The notes beneath the pieces were generated by a model. It saw only the letters and a list, made by a program, of their open reading frames with translations. It was not told the DNA's origin and made no database searches. A stretch of 64,000 bases of DNA from assembly GCF_016802725.1 (NCBI RefSeq), contig NW_024105245.1, positions 113,501-177,500 on the forward strand. Reading direction: 5' to 3'. The DNA comes from Solenopsis invicta (lineage: Eukaryota; Arthropoda; Insecta; Hymenoptera; Formicidae). This document shows positions 21,429 to 33,369 of this stretch, in pieces. Positions within the stretch are counted from its first letter, which is position 1; each line of letters begins with the position of its first letter. The translations under genes and the position numbers were made by a program.

Positions 21429-24400
21429 TCAGCTAGCTGTGCTGAAATTCTGCCAGCGATTGTGTCCGTCTATGGCATTCATTACAAGAGTCGTTAGATG
21501 CAAAAAGTCGTCGTTATCGGCCACTCGCGCGTTAAAGAGTCCCAATTGCGGCAGTTTCGGTAAAAACAGTACGCCCATCATAAACAGAAGCGCCATGCTA
21601 ATGAACGTGCCAATCGCCACGAAGAGCGGATTCATAAGCTGCTTCTGAGTGCTCTCTGCAGTGTCCGTGGCAGCATATATTGGAACCATCTGTGAAAAAA
21701 TGATGTAAATTCACACACATTTATTGGTTATCATATTCAATACACGAATAGATTTTTTTTCTTAGAATTTACTCTTAAAATCACGATAATCGTGGGACAA
21801 AGTGACCATCAATGAATTTTGTTATAGTTTTAATAAAATTTTGATGTAGAAAAAGGGAGTATTATGGCTACTGTGTTGCAGTTATAACAATTACTATTGG
21901 GTGTACAACTTACAAGGAAACACAGGGAAGTGTCCGCCTCAGATTAAAACGAGTTTTTAATATGTTGTAGTACAGATAAAAATAAGGGACACGTATTTTT
22001 TTATACGTGCCCATACGCACTTTAAGGGGGTGAAACACCCCTTTGAAGAAAATCGGTTTTTTTCTTTCGAAGTGTATGCCGTCGAAACTATAAGATAGAA
22101 AAAAATGTTTTAAATGAAAGTTGAATGGCTCGAAGAGTAATTTATGACAGCGGAAAAAAAATTTTTTTTTTTTAATTTTTTTTAATACTTTCCCCCACCA
22201 CTTACCTATTTTTTTTCAAAATTTTTATGTTTTTATAAGCAAAATAAAGCTTATTTTATTACGAATTCAACGGTATATGATAAAGTTACGATACAACATT
22301 CCCATTTTCCAAAAATAATTAAAAATCTCGATACGCACGGTACGCGCACCCGTCCGCGCGTTCGTGCGCTACAAAAGTGACTCCCTTCGGTTTCGACGTG
22401 CCTTTAATATGTTGTACAGATTAAAATAAGGGACACGTATTTTTTACACGTGTCCTAATACACTTTTAAGGGTGAAACACCCCTTTGAAGAAAATCGGGT
22501 TTTTTCTTTCGAAGCGTGTATCGTCGAAACTATAAGAGATAATAAAAAAAAAAACTCCCGACTGCTGCCAAAAGTTGGTTTAATAACAAGAATTAAAAAG
22601 TTTAAGATTAAAAATTAATTAATAACAAAAAAAATTAAAAATTTAAAAAACAATTTAAAAAATTATAAAGTTAATTAAAATTAAGTAAAAATTAAAAAAT
22701 AAAAAGTTAATTACAAAAATTACAAAAATAAGAAAAAACCAACAAATTAATAAAAATTAACTAAATTAACAAATTTAGTAAAAAATTGGAAATAAAAAAC
22801 AAATTAACATAAAAACAGAAAATCATCAAAACTAAAAAATAATAATAAAAAAAAATACGTGTCCCTTATTTTTATCTGTACTACAACATATTAAAAACTC
22901 GTTTTAATCTGAGGCGGACACTTCCCTGTGTTTCCTTGTTAGTTCGGTCTGTTTTTAAAAGATGGCTCTAGATGCTATAAATGGTTGACGGCGACAGCTG
23001 ATTTTTGCTGTATCGTGAAGTGTCAACATCTGTCAATCAAATATTGTTTACAAGCCTTTGAGTTTTGCACAACAAGTTTAATTTTTACTGCGTTGAAAAT
23101 GTCGAGTTTCGTTCCAAATAAACATTATTTGCGGGAAGTTTTAATTTTCTGTTTTAATTGGAAGAAAAGTGCAGCTGAAGCGCATTGAATGCTTGTGGAA
23201 GTGTATGGTGAATCTGCATCATTGGATAAATCTTGCAGAGAATAGTTTCAACGATTTAAAAGTGGTGATTTTAGTATTGAAGACAATGAGCGTTTTGGTC
23301 AACTAAAAAAGTTTGAAGATAAAGAATTAGAAACGTTACTCGATCAAGATTCGTGTTAAATGCAAGAAAAGCTCGCAAAATTGGAAGTTATTTAACACGC
23401 TATTTCGAAACGACTCAAAGCCGCGGGATACAGCCAAAAGCAAAGAAATTGGGTCCCATACGAATTGAAACCGAAAGATATCAGACGACGATTTTACATG
23501 TCCGAAATGTTGTTTGAACGGTACAAAAAGAAGTCTTTTCTGCATCGAATCATTACCGGGGACGAAAAATGGATTTACTACGACAACTCGAAACGCAAAA
23601 AGTCGTATGTACAACCCGGTCAACCGGGAACATCAATGCCGAAGCCGAATATCCATGGTGCCAAGGTAATGCTCTGTTTGGTGGGATCAGAAGGATGTGA
23701 TCCACTATGAGCTACTAAAATCTGGTCAAGCCACGGGAGACTTCTACAGGCAACAATTGATCCGTTTAAAGTGAGCTATAGTCAAAAACGTCCAGAATAT
23801 GCGACCAGACACAACCCTGATAGTCAAGCATGTTTTACAAAATCAGGCAACTTAATGCTGAGCACGAATTTTCGACTAGTTGCTGTGTATTTGCAGGAAA
23901 CGTAATGCGTAGTCATACGTATTCAACAACATGAGAGTAGATTTGAGACATTTTATGTCAGCAGATTCAGAGCAAACGGAGAGCAACTGTTGCTCATTCT
24001 GTTGCCAACAAAATGACTTCTATTTGTGGAAAACATTTTACTTTATCAATCGTTTTCGACAACATAAGAGCAACATGATGATAATAAAAAAAAAGATAAT
24101 GATGCTGTGCTTTTGTCGTGTATTTGTTAAAAACATTAAATATATTAATTATATTGTCTTGTAGCCAAATAAGTCCATAATCTTTTATCAACGCTCAGCC
24201 TCATGTTGCTGTGCTGGTTAAAAACTATTTGGAAAATAGCGGATGGAAAGTTTTGGCTCACCCGCCTTATAGCTCAGACCTTGCTTCTTTCGATTACCAT
24301 TTGTTTCGATCGATGCAGAACGCTTTGACTAGAATACGCTTTATTTCAAAACAAGGTATCAAAAATTGGCGCGATTCATTCTTGATTTCAAAAGATTAAC

Positions 24401-27400
24401 GCTTCTTCCGCGACAGAATCCATAAATTGCTAGAAGGATAGGAAAAAGTAATGGCTAACGATGGGCAATAGGGGAGGCTGGGGTGAAATGTTTCTGGGGT
24501 ACATTATTACGGTGGTTATAATTTCAAAATAAAAAGAGATAGCGATATGCTGTAAGTACGTCACAAAATAACAATCGATCACGCAATTGCGGCAACTATC
24601 TTAATATCGCAAGTAGCGTTTAACTTAATTTACGCCGCGGTCTGTGTAAAGATATGCTCGTAAATCAAGTAAGTAAATATTTGTCCATCGTAATTTTTTG
24701 ATTTATTTTGCTTATTTAAGGTAGTTCCTATTATTTATTGTGTTTATGTAGATGGATATACATTCAGAAATATGTTACTGTAGTGTTTATTCGTCCATTT
24801 TAATATGTAGGCAAAAAATTGTATCAAGATGTTGTATGTGTCTAATGGGGTTAGTTGTTATCGCGATTTGGAGTACGTTGTCACCCCGGAAAGTTTGCCC
24901 TGTCACATATGTGCAGTTGTTTATATTGATTCTCATTTTGTTATAGAATGCTGACATATAAACAAAAGACAGAAAAAGTTTTAATGGAATATAACATTTA
25001 ATTTCAAAGAATTAAAGTGGAAGCAGAAATGAGAACATTTTATTAAAATAAACAATTTTTAAACTACAAAAACTTGGCACTACTAGATATCTAAATATAA
25101 CCTAATGTTGAAAAATATACTTGTAACTTAGAAAATTATAATAACTTACAATGTTACTTAAATGTTAAAGAAACTTAATCTGTAACTTACTTCTAATTGC
25201 TTTTATAATGCATATTTTACAAGTGTTATGCTTATTGTATTCTTTCTGTCAATTCTTTTCATTACTTTTCTTATCCAGTAGGGCCAAGTTTTCATAGTTA
25301 AAAAATTTTTTATTTTAATAAAATTTTTTCATTTCTGCTTTCTTTTTTAAGTTTTTAATATTTAATTTTTTTATTGTTCTTCTAAAAAGCTGATACTTTT
25401 TTTATTTTATTATTATTTAGATTAGATTTTTAAATTTATTATTTAGAAAGATTGTAAAGATCATTTCAAAGCACTGATCTCATAAATACAAATGTTTGTA
25501 ACAAAAAATGAGATAAAATATAGTTTTAGATGTGGTTTATAATTATTATAAACTTTATGATTATTAACATAATTATAATTAAACGTAAATATCAGTTGGT
25601 CTTAATGTACCTGATTGTCTCGTTACCTCGTTAAATACTAATTATAAATATAATTCACGTGTTTTGATTTATTAAAAAAAATTTTTTTTTTTTTTAATAA
25701 CTATATCTTTTGGTAACAAATTACCTCAGTGTAGTAACAATTAACCCCATGAAGGAGGTAAAATGTTCTCTGACTTTGACACATATAAATGACTTTGTAT
25801 TAAAATCAATGATAATATACTACAATTAACCTTATAATCCTAAAATATAATAAATTTGACGATAAATCAGTCAATAGTCAAAGAAACAGCAAATTATTTT
25901 ACTAATCATTTTTGATATTTTCTTAAAATCGGAACTTTTATCCCCGGTCTCCCCTACTTTGAATAAGGTTTTAATTCATTTTATCGTTCAAATAAATACG
26001 TTTTTCAAGTAAAAAAACGGACCGAATTAAGTTGTACATCTAATATTATTTCAAAATAATTAGTTATTTAAACAGTTACTCAGTTAAATAGTTAGTAATA
26101 TTTCACCACACTTTAGGTTTGTTTGCGTTGCTTGAAATTCCCAAAAATTGTTACACTTGAAACGAATTTAATCGAGAGAAAAGCAATAAAGATACTGACA
26201 ATGAGTGCAAAAAGGGCAAGCAACGCGAATAGAACTTATAATTTATTATACAATAATTTACTGCTTTTAGAAAACATTTCAACTAATTATTGGTCTACTA
26301 GTTTTTGAAACGTCTTGATAGTTACCGGCTAGAAAACTCCTCCAGTTTTTAAAAATAGCTAACGGCTAGAAAACTCCTCCAGTTTTTAAAAATCTTCTAT
26401 CCTGCAGCCAATTAACACGCTTTACAAAAATTTGTCATACGACGAATATAATATTAGCCTTATTGTTTGTAAAATTGTAATGATAAAAATAGCCGTTTAG
26501 CCCGATATTTTCAAAATTTAATAACGGTTACTAAAGTTATTTTTCGATAACAGTTACTCAGTAATAGATAACAAAATAACGCCTATCACTAGACACAATA
26601 GACACGATTAAAACTAATATTTGTGATTGCACCAGTCATTTGATCGTCTCTTACAAAGCGGAGAACCTATAAGCCTAAGCAAACCCAGTAGTTTGTTGTT
26701 GTAGTAATCTACAAATTGAGTAAAATAAACTTTTTGAAAAGGGTTTTAATCGAATTCGAGTTGTTTATACTAAAAATCTACACTTCACGTTACATACTAT
26801 ATAGGGGAGATCGGGGCTATTCGTTGGACCTTTTTTTCTTTTGTGTCTCCTGAGTTCTATATTCATTAAAAAAAAAGAAACATGGGACGGTTTGAAAGGT
26901 TGAATTTTCCCCTTCACAATGCCGGTATAGATAGAACATGAAAGTGTACTTGCTTTGAAGTACATATAAAAATGTCGACCAATGCCAAAAATTACGAAGA
27001 GCTCCAAGCCCGGGGTAATTCGTAATTAGTCCGGGAATATCCCGAAATTTGTGTTTCAAGTTGAAAGACTGTAAAAAAGCTGTTGTTAAGACTTTCTTTT
27101 ATTTAAAAAAAGATATAGGTATACTACAAAAAACAAATGCAAACATACACGTTCGCATGTCTTTTTATGGTGTGACAGATTTCCTAACCTCACAAGTGTC
27201 AATCTTTAACGCCTTATAACTTTTTACCTGCTTAAGAATGTCGATTTTATATTCATATTCATGTTCTATGTACTGAAATACACAATATTATCAAGTTTGA
27301 ACTAAATCAATGAAAAACTTTATCTCAATGCTTAACTCTGCATAGCGCAGACGTTCGTAACACAGCCAAAGCGTTAGGGTTATCCAACTTAGGTTAGGCG

Positions 27401-29742
27401 CTGTAATCAGTATTAACGAATCGCCCCGGTGCTCACTATTACGAATAGCCCCAACATCAACTGTGCGCATTATTGCGTTGATCGACAAAAATAGACATCA
27501 CACAGCAAAAAGTAAGCACGAAATGTTTCAAATACATTCAACTGGACACGATACATTCAAAGTTTTCAAAAAAATCTTATTATCTTATTTAAATTTCGAA
27601 GAAATGCTGACTATCAGAAATTACTTCGACTGTCGCAAAACACATTTTTCACTACTACGACATTAATATGACGCCGTTACCAACAAAATTTTATTAGCAA
27701 CATCGTTACATTAGGACGTGTTTACAGTGTTTAAAGTAAATTTTTAATATGTACCCATAAAAAGATATTTCCAATTATCGAATTATCCCGTCTAACGATT
27801 TGCCCCGGTCTCCCCTACTATAGATTTTCAGTATTGAAATGAATTTCGGAACGTAGCCTTGGTAATCCTTGGAAAGGTCATGTTTGTGCAAATTTTATGC
27901 GAAATTGTAATTTGATGATGTAGTTTATAATTAAGTTCTTTTCTTTTAATAGCTAATATCTGAAAAAACTATAAAGAAAATTCTTACGGGAGTTCTATTT
28001 TGAAAGAAATTGAAAAAGGAAATCGTAAGATAATACTATTAAAAAAGTATTTATATTACACAGAGGAAGAACGGCAGTTATGAAATATATCTGGTGTGGT
28101 GGAATATTGATATGTCGTATAATTTGCGTTGAATTCTAAGAGCGTTAAAATTACTTCGTTTAGACATTTTAGGATGGTTACTGGTCATTAGTCTTAGCTG
28201 TATTTTTATAAAAGCTAAATTTTAGTTTTGCAGGTAGCAGAAATTTTTACAAATGTATCTGTATCCTCTCTACATAATTTTGAGAAGTACAAAGAACTTT
28301 ATAACGCGAGACATACGTTTTGTGCTATGAAAATCACGTCTTATACGAAATAAGGAGCACAAAAAGTTAGCACTCTCTGAATACTATTTTTGTAATATAA
28401 AAGAAAATAATATGTAATTTGTTCTGTTTTACACAATATGGAAGACTGAATAATCACTTTTTTTTTACTATAATCAAAAATAATATGCAATTTATTCTAT
28501 TTTAAACAATAGGTTAAAACTGAATAAATACACTTTTTCTAATCGTGTTATACGAGGGCCAGCAGCACAATTTTTAGTTCACATTATAAGAATACCGCGT
28601 TATACGGGGTCCAATTGTATATCACATATTAATTTTTTAACTGTGGCCTAATTTGAAGGCCTTGAATATGAATTTCAAATAATATTGAATTTAATGTGTA
28701 TCATAATGTATGAATTCAGCAAATAAAAGGTCGGTATTCATAATCAATTCTTATATGTAAGATCGTCTCAAGTACTGTTTTAAGATGTCATCAACCAATC
28801 AAAGAGCCATATTTGTTTTATTATTTATAAACTATAAATAATATAGTTTTCAATAAAAATAGAATTTAAAAGACTGTATTTAACAGAATTGTTTAAAAGA
28901 TATTAAATTATAAATAGGCCTTATTCAACTTACAATTACTCTTGTTAGACTTACAACTTATTCTTGTTAAATATCTTATATAAAGAATTCTAGAAAAGAT
29001 GTAAATTTTCAGTACTTTGAAAATCAGTACTTTGAAAAAAATTTCCAATTCGTATAAAAAATTTGAGAAACTTTCTGAAAAATTATAAAACTATATAGAA
29101 ATTTGTTACAAAATGTTAAATATAAAAATTTCGAAAAAGTATATGAAAAATTATAAGATTTTTCACTAGGATAATGGTATACTTTTAATAATTATTTCAA
29201 AATAATTATTTAATTGACCAATTGACCAATATTAATATTAAATTTCTGTAATTTGTATGATATTTGCAAAATGTGTAAAAATCAAACAATATCTCACATA
29301 TCAAGAAATTAATCATGTATTAGTGTTTTGGTATAAAATCATTAGCACCTCCCCTTTTCTCTGCCCACATATTTACATAAAATTTGGTTACATCAGAGAG
29401 TCGAGAAAAATCCGCAGCTCACGCCTAACGGATGACGCAACGGATCCTGTGACTTTCGCTTACCGCGGTCTGATGATCCCTCTGCAATTCGGACGCAAAG
29501 CTCTTTAGCGGGAAGAAGTAATAGTTGTACATTGGTTTAACCGGTAGCTGCGGATGACCGGCTTGAGGCGGTGTGTTGCCATTGCCCGCAGCATTGAGAA
29601 TCTGCGTTAACGACTCCAGGTTGATTGCTGACCCTTTTTCCAAGGCCTTTTTGTATAACGCGGCCAGTTCCGCTCGCGTGAATGCCAGTGGCTCCGGTTG
29701 TTTCACCTTCGAGTAACTGACCGTGGCGGCGGGATCGCGTAC
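21429..29742 (-). CDS. Unrecognised insect protein with one membrane segment (last two coding exons)
   Basis: Two - strand exons: 29464-29742 (93 codons) and 21429-21689 (86 codons plus stop). Both begin and end in phase 0. Acceptors are TTTTCCAG and TTTTTTCACAG; the donor is GTAAGC. The first exon reads VRDPAATVSYSKVKQPEP, then an Ala/Leu-rich helix (FTRAELAALYKKALEKG) and PVKPMYNYYFFPLKSF. The second reads MVPIYAATDTAESTQKQLMN followed by a hydrophobic stretch of about 22 residues (PLFVAIGTFISMALLFMMGVLF) and a C-terminal tail ending WQNFSTAS. The codon use and motif-like regularity are those of a real gene. The upstream exons and start codon are not visible within the window, so the next intron may exceed 34 kb. 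I do not recognise the family. A small membrane-anchored or secreted insect protein is the safest reading. The 7.8-kb intron carries the mariner nest at 21.9-26.0 kb. Confidence 0.75.
21913..22938. mobile_element. Family P foldback element, 1026 bp, TTA duplication
   Basis: CAAGGAAACACAGGGAAGTG at the left and its complement at the right; the inverted arms run about 90 bp (to GATAAAAATAAGGGACACGT). TTA at 21910-21912 and 22939-22941. The mariner TIR is restored exactly on removal. Inside, 22386-22545 repeats part of the left arm directly. No ORF. The TWA-type duplication suggests PIF/Harbinger. Confidence 0.88.
23099..24466 (+). pseudogene. Mariner transposase (Mos1-like N-terminus), degenerate
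   Basis: ATG at 23099 opens MSSFVPNKHYLREVLIF, the usual start of this mariner group. In-frame stops occur at about 23186, 23238 and 23357, with frameshifts after the third. GDEKWIYYD (about 23558) carries the first catalytic Asp. The second is lost where a family J piece interrupts the gene (RPEYATRHN before, NAQPHVAVLVKNYLE after). SFDYHLFRSM keeps the third Asp. The 3' end is eroded (KVMANDGQ region near 24450). Not functional. The degree of decay and the number of nested insertions mark it as the oldest of the three mariners here. Confidence 0.9.
23814..24185. repeat. Family J-like insertion in the mariner
   Basis: It begins AACCCTGATAGTCAAGCATG, like the left ends of J1/J2, and contains GAGAGCAACTGTTGCTCATT and TTGCCAACAAAATGAC motifs of the same degenerate type, ending near TTGTAGCCAAATAAG. 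It separates the second catalytic block of the transposase from its context. The boundaries are approximate. Confidence 0.5.
24471..25954. mobile_element. Element U, 1484 bp, TA duplication
   Basis: GGGGAGGCTGGGGTGAAATG at the left; the complement of the right end reads GGGGAGACCGGGGATAAAAG. TA at 24469-24470 and 25955-25956. The terminal GGGGAGRYYGGGG is shared with family V. The interior is AT-rich without a recognisable ORF. Tc1/mariner-type by TA target; non-autonomous. Confidence 0.82.
26044..26803. other. Intron sequence without recognised feature
   Basis: One short direct repeat: CTAGAAAACTCCTCCAGTTT occurs twice within 26328-26390. Otherwise nothing supported. Confidence 0.5.
26804..27815. 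mobile_element. Family V element, 1012 bp, TA duplication (complete copy)
   Basis: GGGGAGATCGGGGCTATTCG at the left; the complement of the right end is GGGGAGACCGGGGCAAATCG. TA at 26802-26803 and 27816-27817. Short ORFs (26765-27059 minus, 27291-27666 both strands) recur in the other copy but show no protein-family features, so I treat them as non-coding. Other copies: an interrupted one at about 42178-45645 and a fragment at 16480-16775. Confidence 0.85.
27824..27861. repeat. Half copy of family E
   Basis: CTATAGATTTTCAGTATTGA followed by ATTTCGGAACGTAGCC matches the right half of 35417-35515. Confidence 0.7.
27862..29463. other. Intron sequence, possible old repeats only
   Basis: Around 28290-28610 there are imperfect repeats of CGYGTTATACG(A/G)GG type (for example CGTGTTATACGAGGGCC and CCGCGTTATACGGGGTCC). 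No boundaries, ORF or RNA gene could be supported. The 83-aa ORF at 29257-29508 overlaps the antisense exon and is a shadow. Confidence 0.4.
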
Positions 29743-30270
29743 CTGGAAAATTTTGCGAGCATCAGTCGCTTACTTGACTGAATAAAATTGAAAAGAAAAT
29801 TGGAACTGAATAAATCAAAGTGAAAATAATCTTTTACAACTTTAATTGCAAATTTCTCAAAATTGTGACATAATAGAGCAATTTGGACAGGAGATTCGTA
29901 TTCAGCACGCAAAAAACTGTAGGAACCGACTAGTCTCGTTCTGGTGTATGAAAAAAGTCTTTTTTTTTTTGTCAAAGTGTTAACGTTTCCAAATTTTTAA
30001 AGAATAATAAAGGACGAAATAGGCATATACATGATTATAGTAGGATGTTGTCACTGAAATAATATTTCTGGTGATTTTACGTACAATTATTGAGTTTTTC
30101 GAACCGTATGCCGTTACTTTCGGTTTCAAACACAGCTCTTAGATTGAATCAGAATAAGTAATATAATAAAATTAAATTGATTGGTCAATGTTATATTATT
30201 AACACAAACATAGCACCTTTTAAGATCTCCCTATCCCTGAAAAAATAAAAAATCTGTTGCGAAAAATATT

Positions 30271-30337
30271 ACCTTGGCCAGGGTTTAAACCTGCCAACAT
30301 TTCATGCAAGTGTCCTAGCCAATTCGACCACCAAGGC
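30271..30337 (-). repeat. tRNA-like sequence, probably the head of a SINE
   Basis: On the - strand: acceptor-like 5' GCCTTGG pairs with CCAAGGT at the other end. An A-box-like TGGTCGAATTGGCTAGG follows. The T-arm CAGG-TTTAAAC-CCTG contains a good B-box (GGTTTAAACCC). The anticodon arm is poor and the D-arm irregular, so it is not a standard tRNA gene. A tRNA-derived SINE head or tRNA pseudogene is likelier. No clear target duplication found. Confidence 0.6.
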
Positions 30338-30787
30338 ACATATAATAATATTTTTCATAACAACAATGATATTCACAGAAGTCTTAAGACCGACGTGTAT
30401 ATTATTATTAGCTTAGACTCTAGGCTAATACTAGATATTATACTATAAGAATAATTCAATAATCTTGAATCGTCAATAATTAGATTTCGAAACAGTTGTT
30501 TTTTATGTATCACATTCTGTATATATTATATGTATTATGTATTAGTTTGTAAAACTTGCACATTCTTTATTTGATATTTATTATAAATTTTCTAGCACAC
30601 AATACATTTTACTTATAATTGGTAAGGCATTTTTTCAAAAGTCTATGCAATGATTAATTTTTCATCCATTTAAAAAAATTACGCCATTAAAAATATTTTA
30701 TTATATTCAAATTAGTACATAAATCTGTAACAATTTTATTCAAATTTGATTTACTTTTGAATTGAAAAGATTCGATTCGATTTGGTA

Positions 30788-31756
30788 GAGGAGAAAAGGG
30801 TAATATTGACACCCATTTTTATTTTATTGAATAACTTTGTTTATAATTAATATTTTCTATTGGAACTTGAACGATTACATTCGTCAGAGTGTTGTTTGAG
30901 ATTCTAGACTCAAAGTAATGAAATATTTATTATTTGGGACGTGATTTATAAAAATCTAATGCACTACATAATCGGTGGAAGAAAAAAATGTAATATGGTA
31001 TCTATAAAAACAATTTAAAAAAATTAGTTTAAAAGGAACACAGTACCTTGTTACAAAATTATATATTTTTAATTTTCCATTGTTTAGAATTTTTCTGATT
31101 TAGAATTTTCCTACGTTCAGAAACTTTAGAAATACCATTAGAAATTTCATTAAAAATATCATTTTATCCCTGTTTAACATTAAACAATAAGCATAAATTG
31201 ATGTCTCTAATGTTTCTAAACACCGCTTTTTAGAATGACAATTGATTTATCGAAGAAATATTTTGATATAAAAATTTTGCTTAAAAAACCATATTAATAA
31301 AATTTCATGTTATTGTTTTAACTTTGTATAACTCGAAATGTATACGGCCGAATAAAAAGTTAAATAACAAAAAAACATTCGAGTGTATGTACTTTCATGT
31401 GATAATACACTCAAGTTTAAGAATAATGAGAAAGTGTATGTAATTAAAGATTAAAAAAGTGTACCTTGAAAAAGTTTTGAAGTGCTCAAAAGTAAAAATG
31501 CCTTATAACAATTGTCAGTCATTATGTATTGGCATATTAGCATCACTAAAAAACGACTACTAAACGAATAACTCCATAAACAATTGTTGGAATACATCAC
31601 CAAATAACGGAAATAATAGGGGTAGCCATATTGTCGACAATAGCCATCCCTGATAAAAAAAAAACCGAAAGAAAACGATAGAAAGTGTAAGAAATCTGAT
31701 TCAAAACAATAGAATTCTATTGTCTTTTTAATCAGGGATATTACTCTCTTTTCCTC
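30788..31756. mobile_element. Family M element, 969 bp, TA duplication
   Basis: GAGGAGAAAAGGGTAATATT at the left, complement-like AATATTACTCTCTTTTCCTC arrangement at the right. TA at 30786-30787 and 31757-31758. A left-end fragment lies at 48533-48736. No ORF. Confidence 0.8.
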
Positions 31757-31878
31757 TATAAAAATTCAAAATTTGATTCGATTTGATTTTGAATGTTTTA
31801 AATTATTAACGATTCAATTTGGTTCGAAAACGTTTAATTTGCACATTTTTTAAATTGAGAAAAGATATTAATCCTTAA

Positions 31879-32858
31879 CCCTTAAACACACCGATCCTGT
31901 GAAATACGGAAACACATTTTTGGGTCTGGGAGACTTTTTCAATTTTGAGAAACTATAATTTTGATTACAATCAATATTTTTCTACGATTTTTTTTTTAAA
32001 ACAAAAGTTCAAAATCTCGGGAGTGTGACTGCATAATCGGCATTGCCGACAAATAATTTATTGTGAAGTTATAAAAGCAAAACCATTAAGCAAAAATGAG
32101 AAATTGGTCAAAAATCTACTTTTCCTTCAAAAAATCATATCTTTGCAACAACAAACGTTTAAGGACTTTCAAATACGGCGTTTTAAAGCTAGAGAGTCAC
32201 ACTTTCAAAATAAAATTTGGCAAAGTCATTTCTTTTAAAAAGTATAATTATGTAACATGGAGAATATGAGGTATTTTTGGGCATTTAAAAATCCACTTTT
32301 TAAAAAAATATCATATCTTTGCAACAAAAAACTTTAAAGAACTTTACAATACGGCGTTTTAAAGCTAAAGATTCATACTTTAAAAAAAAAATTATATTAT
32401 TGTCATTTCTATTAAAAAATGTACTTATGTAACAAGGCGAATATGAAGAATTTTTGATTAAATCGTGTCTAAAATTGAAAATTGATGTGTTTCATGATAT
32501 ACTTCGGAAAAACTCTTTTCTACAACATTTTATAGTATTCCAACTTTAGACAGAGTGTATGCGAGTAACATCTGCAAATCGACTTGTTCGAATGTATTTT
32601 GTCCAATTTTTTTATGTAAAATACTTACAAAAAAAGTTTCACTTACACACTATATGGGTCGCATTGACCCTAACAAAACTTTGCTGCCGTGCCGTTCGAA
32701 TTCTAGTTGACCAAAAAAGTTGATCAACTATATCAATTGAAAGAGATTTCAAACTTTTTTTACGTCTTGGTCCGAACCTCCTATCTCATTCCGTCTTCAC
32801 ATAGCAAGCGTTTAAAACTTCATATGGGGTCTTTCAGACCCACTTACGTGTTTAAGGG
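31879..32858. mobile_element. piggyBac-type non-autonomous element, 980 bp, TTAA target
   Basis: Starts CCCTTAAACACACCGATCC and ends ACGTGTTTAAGGG, flanked by TTAA at 31875-31878 and 32859-32862. The CCC/GGG ends and TTAA duplication are the piggyBac signature. The interior has internal direct repeats (CATATCTTTGCAACAA and GGCGTTTTAAAGCTA each occur twice). No transposase. Confidence 0.82.
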
Positions 32859-32862
32859 TTAA

Positions 32863-33365
32863 ACACGCTAGGGAGTCTGGAAGATATTTCGAACACACAA
32901 TGATAATAACATAATTTTTTTTGAAAATATGAGTCTTTAGCTTTAAAATGTCGTATTGTAAAGTCCTTACAAGATTTTTGTTGCAAAGATAATTTTCATA
33001 AAAAAAAGTGGATTTTTAGATATTCAAAAATACTTCATATTCTCTTTGTTACATAATTATACTTTTTAAAAAGAATGGCAATGCCATAATTTTTTCTTTG
33101 AAAAAGTCTTAAAAGTATTTTGTTGCAAAGATGTGATTTTTTTAAAGGAAAACTGGATTTTTGAACAATTTTTTATTTTTACTTAATGGTTTTTCATTAT
33201 AATTTTACAATAAATCATTTTTCGGTAATACCGATTGTGCAGTCACATTTTTGAGATTCTAAATTTTTATTTAAAAAAAAATTGTTAAAATATATTGATT
33301 GGAATCAAAGTTATAGCTTCTCAAAGTTGAAAAATTCTCCCAGACTGAATCAGTGTGTTTAAGGG
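32863..33365. mobile_element. Second piggyBac-type element, inverted and partial
   Basis: The right end GTGTGTTTAAGGG at 33353-33365 is followed by TTAA (33366-33369), and the left side abuts the TTAA at 32859-32862. It is an inverted relative of the first element (AGTCTGG, TTGCAAAGAT, TTTTAAAAAGWATRATTATG). The left terminal CCC is missing. Confidence 0.7.
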
Positions 33366-33369
33366 TTAA

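Larger units (their letters stand above)
21897..26043 (+). mobile_element. Old mariner, interrupted by at least three later elements
   Basis: Left TIR TTGGGTGTACAACTTA continues after an insertion as GTTCGGTCTGTTTTT; the right end is the complement (AAAAAACGGACCGAATTAAG, then TTGTACATCTAA). TA flanks at 21895-21896 and 26044-26045. Insertions: family P at 21913-22938, a family J piece at about 23814-24185, and element U at 24471-25954. Removing them leaves about 1.3 kb, the normal mariner length. Confidence 0.88.

Noticed and set aside
27291..27666. Overlapping ORFs recurring at 42483-42758 (frame with KSKHEMFQIHSTGHDTFKVF)
   Set aside because: The recurrence comes from both lying in family V. 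The frames sit at element ends, overlap on both strands and lack protein-family features; the older copy at 16.5 kb is not open in the same way.
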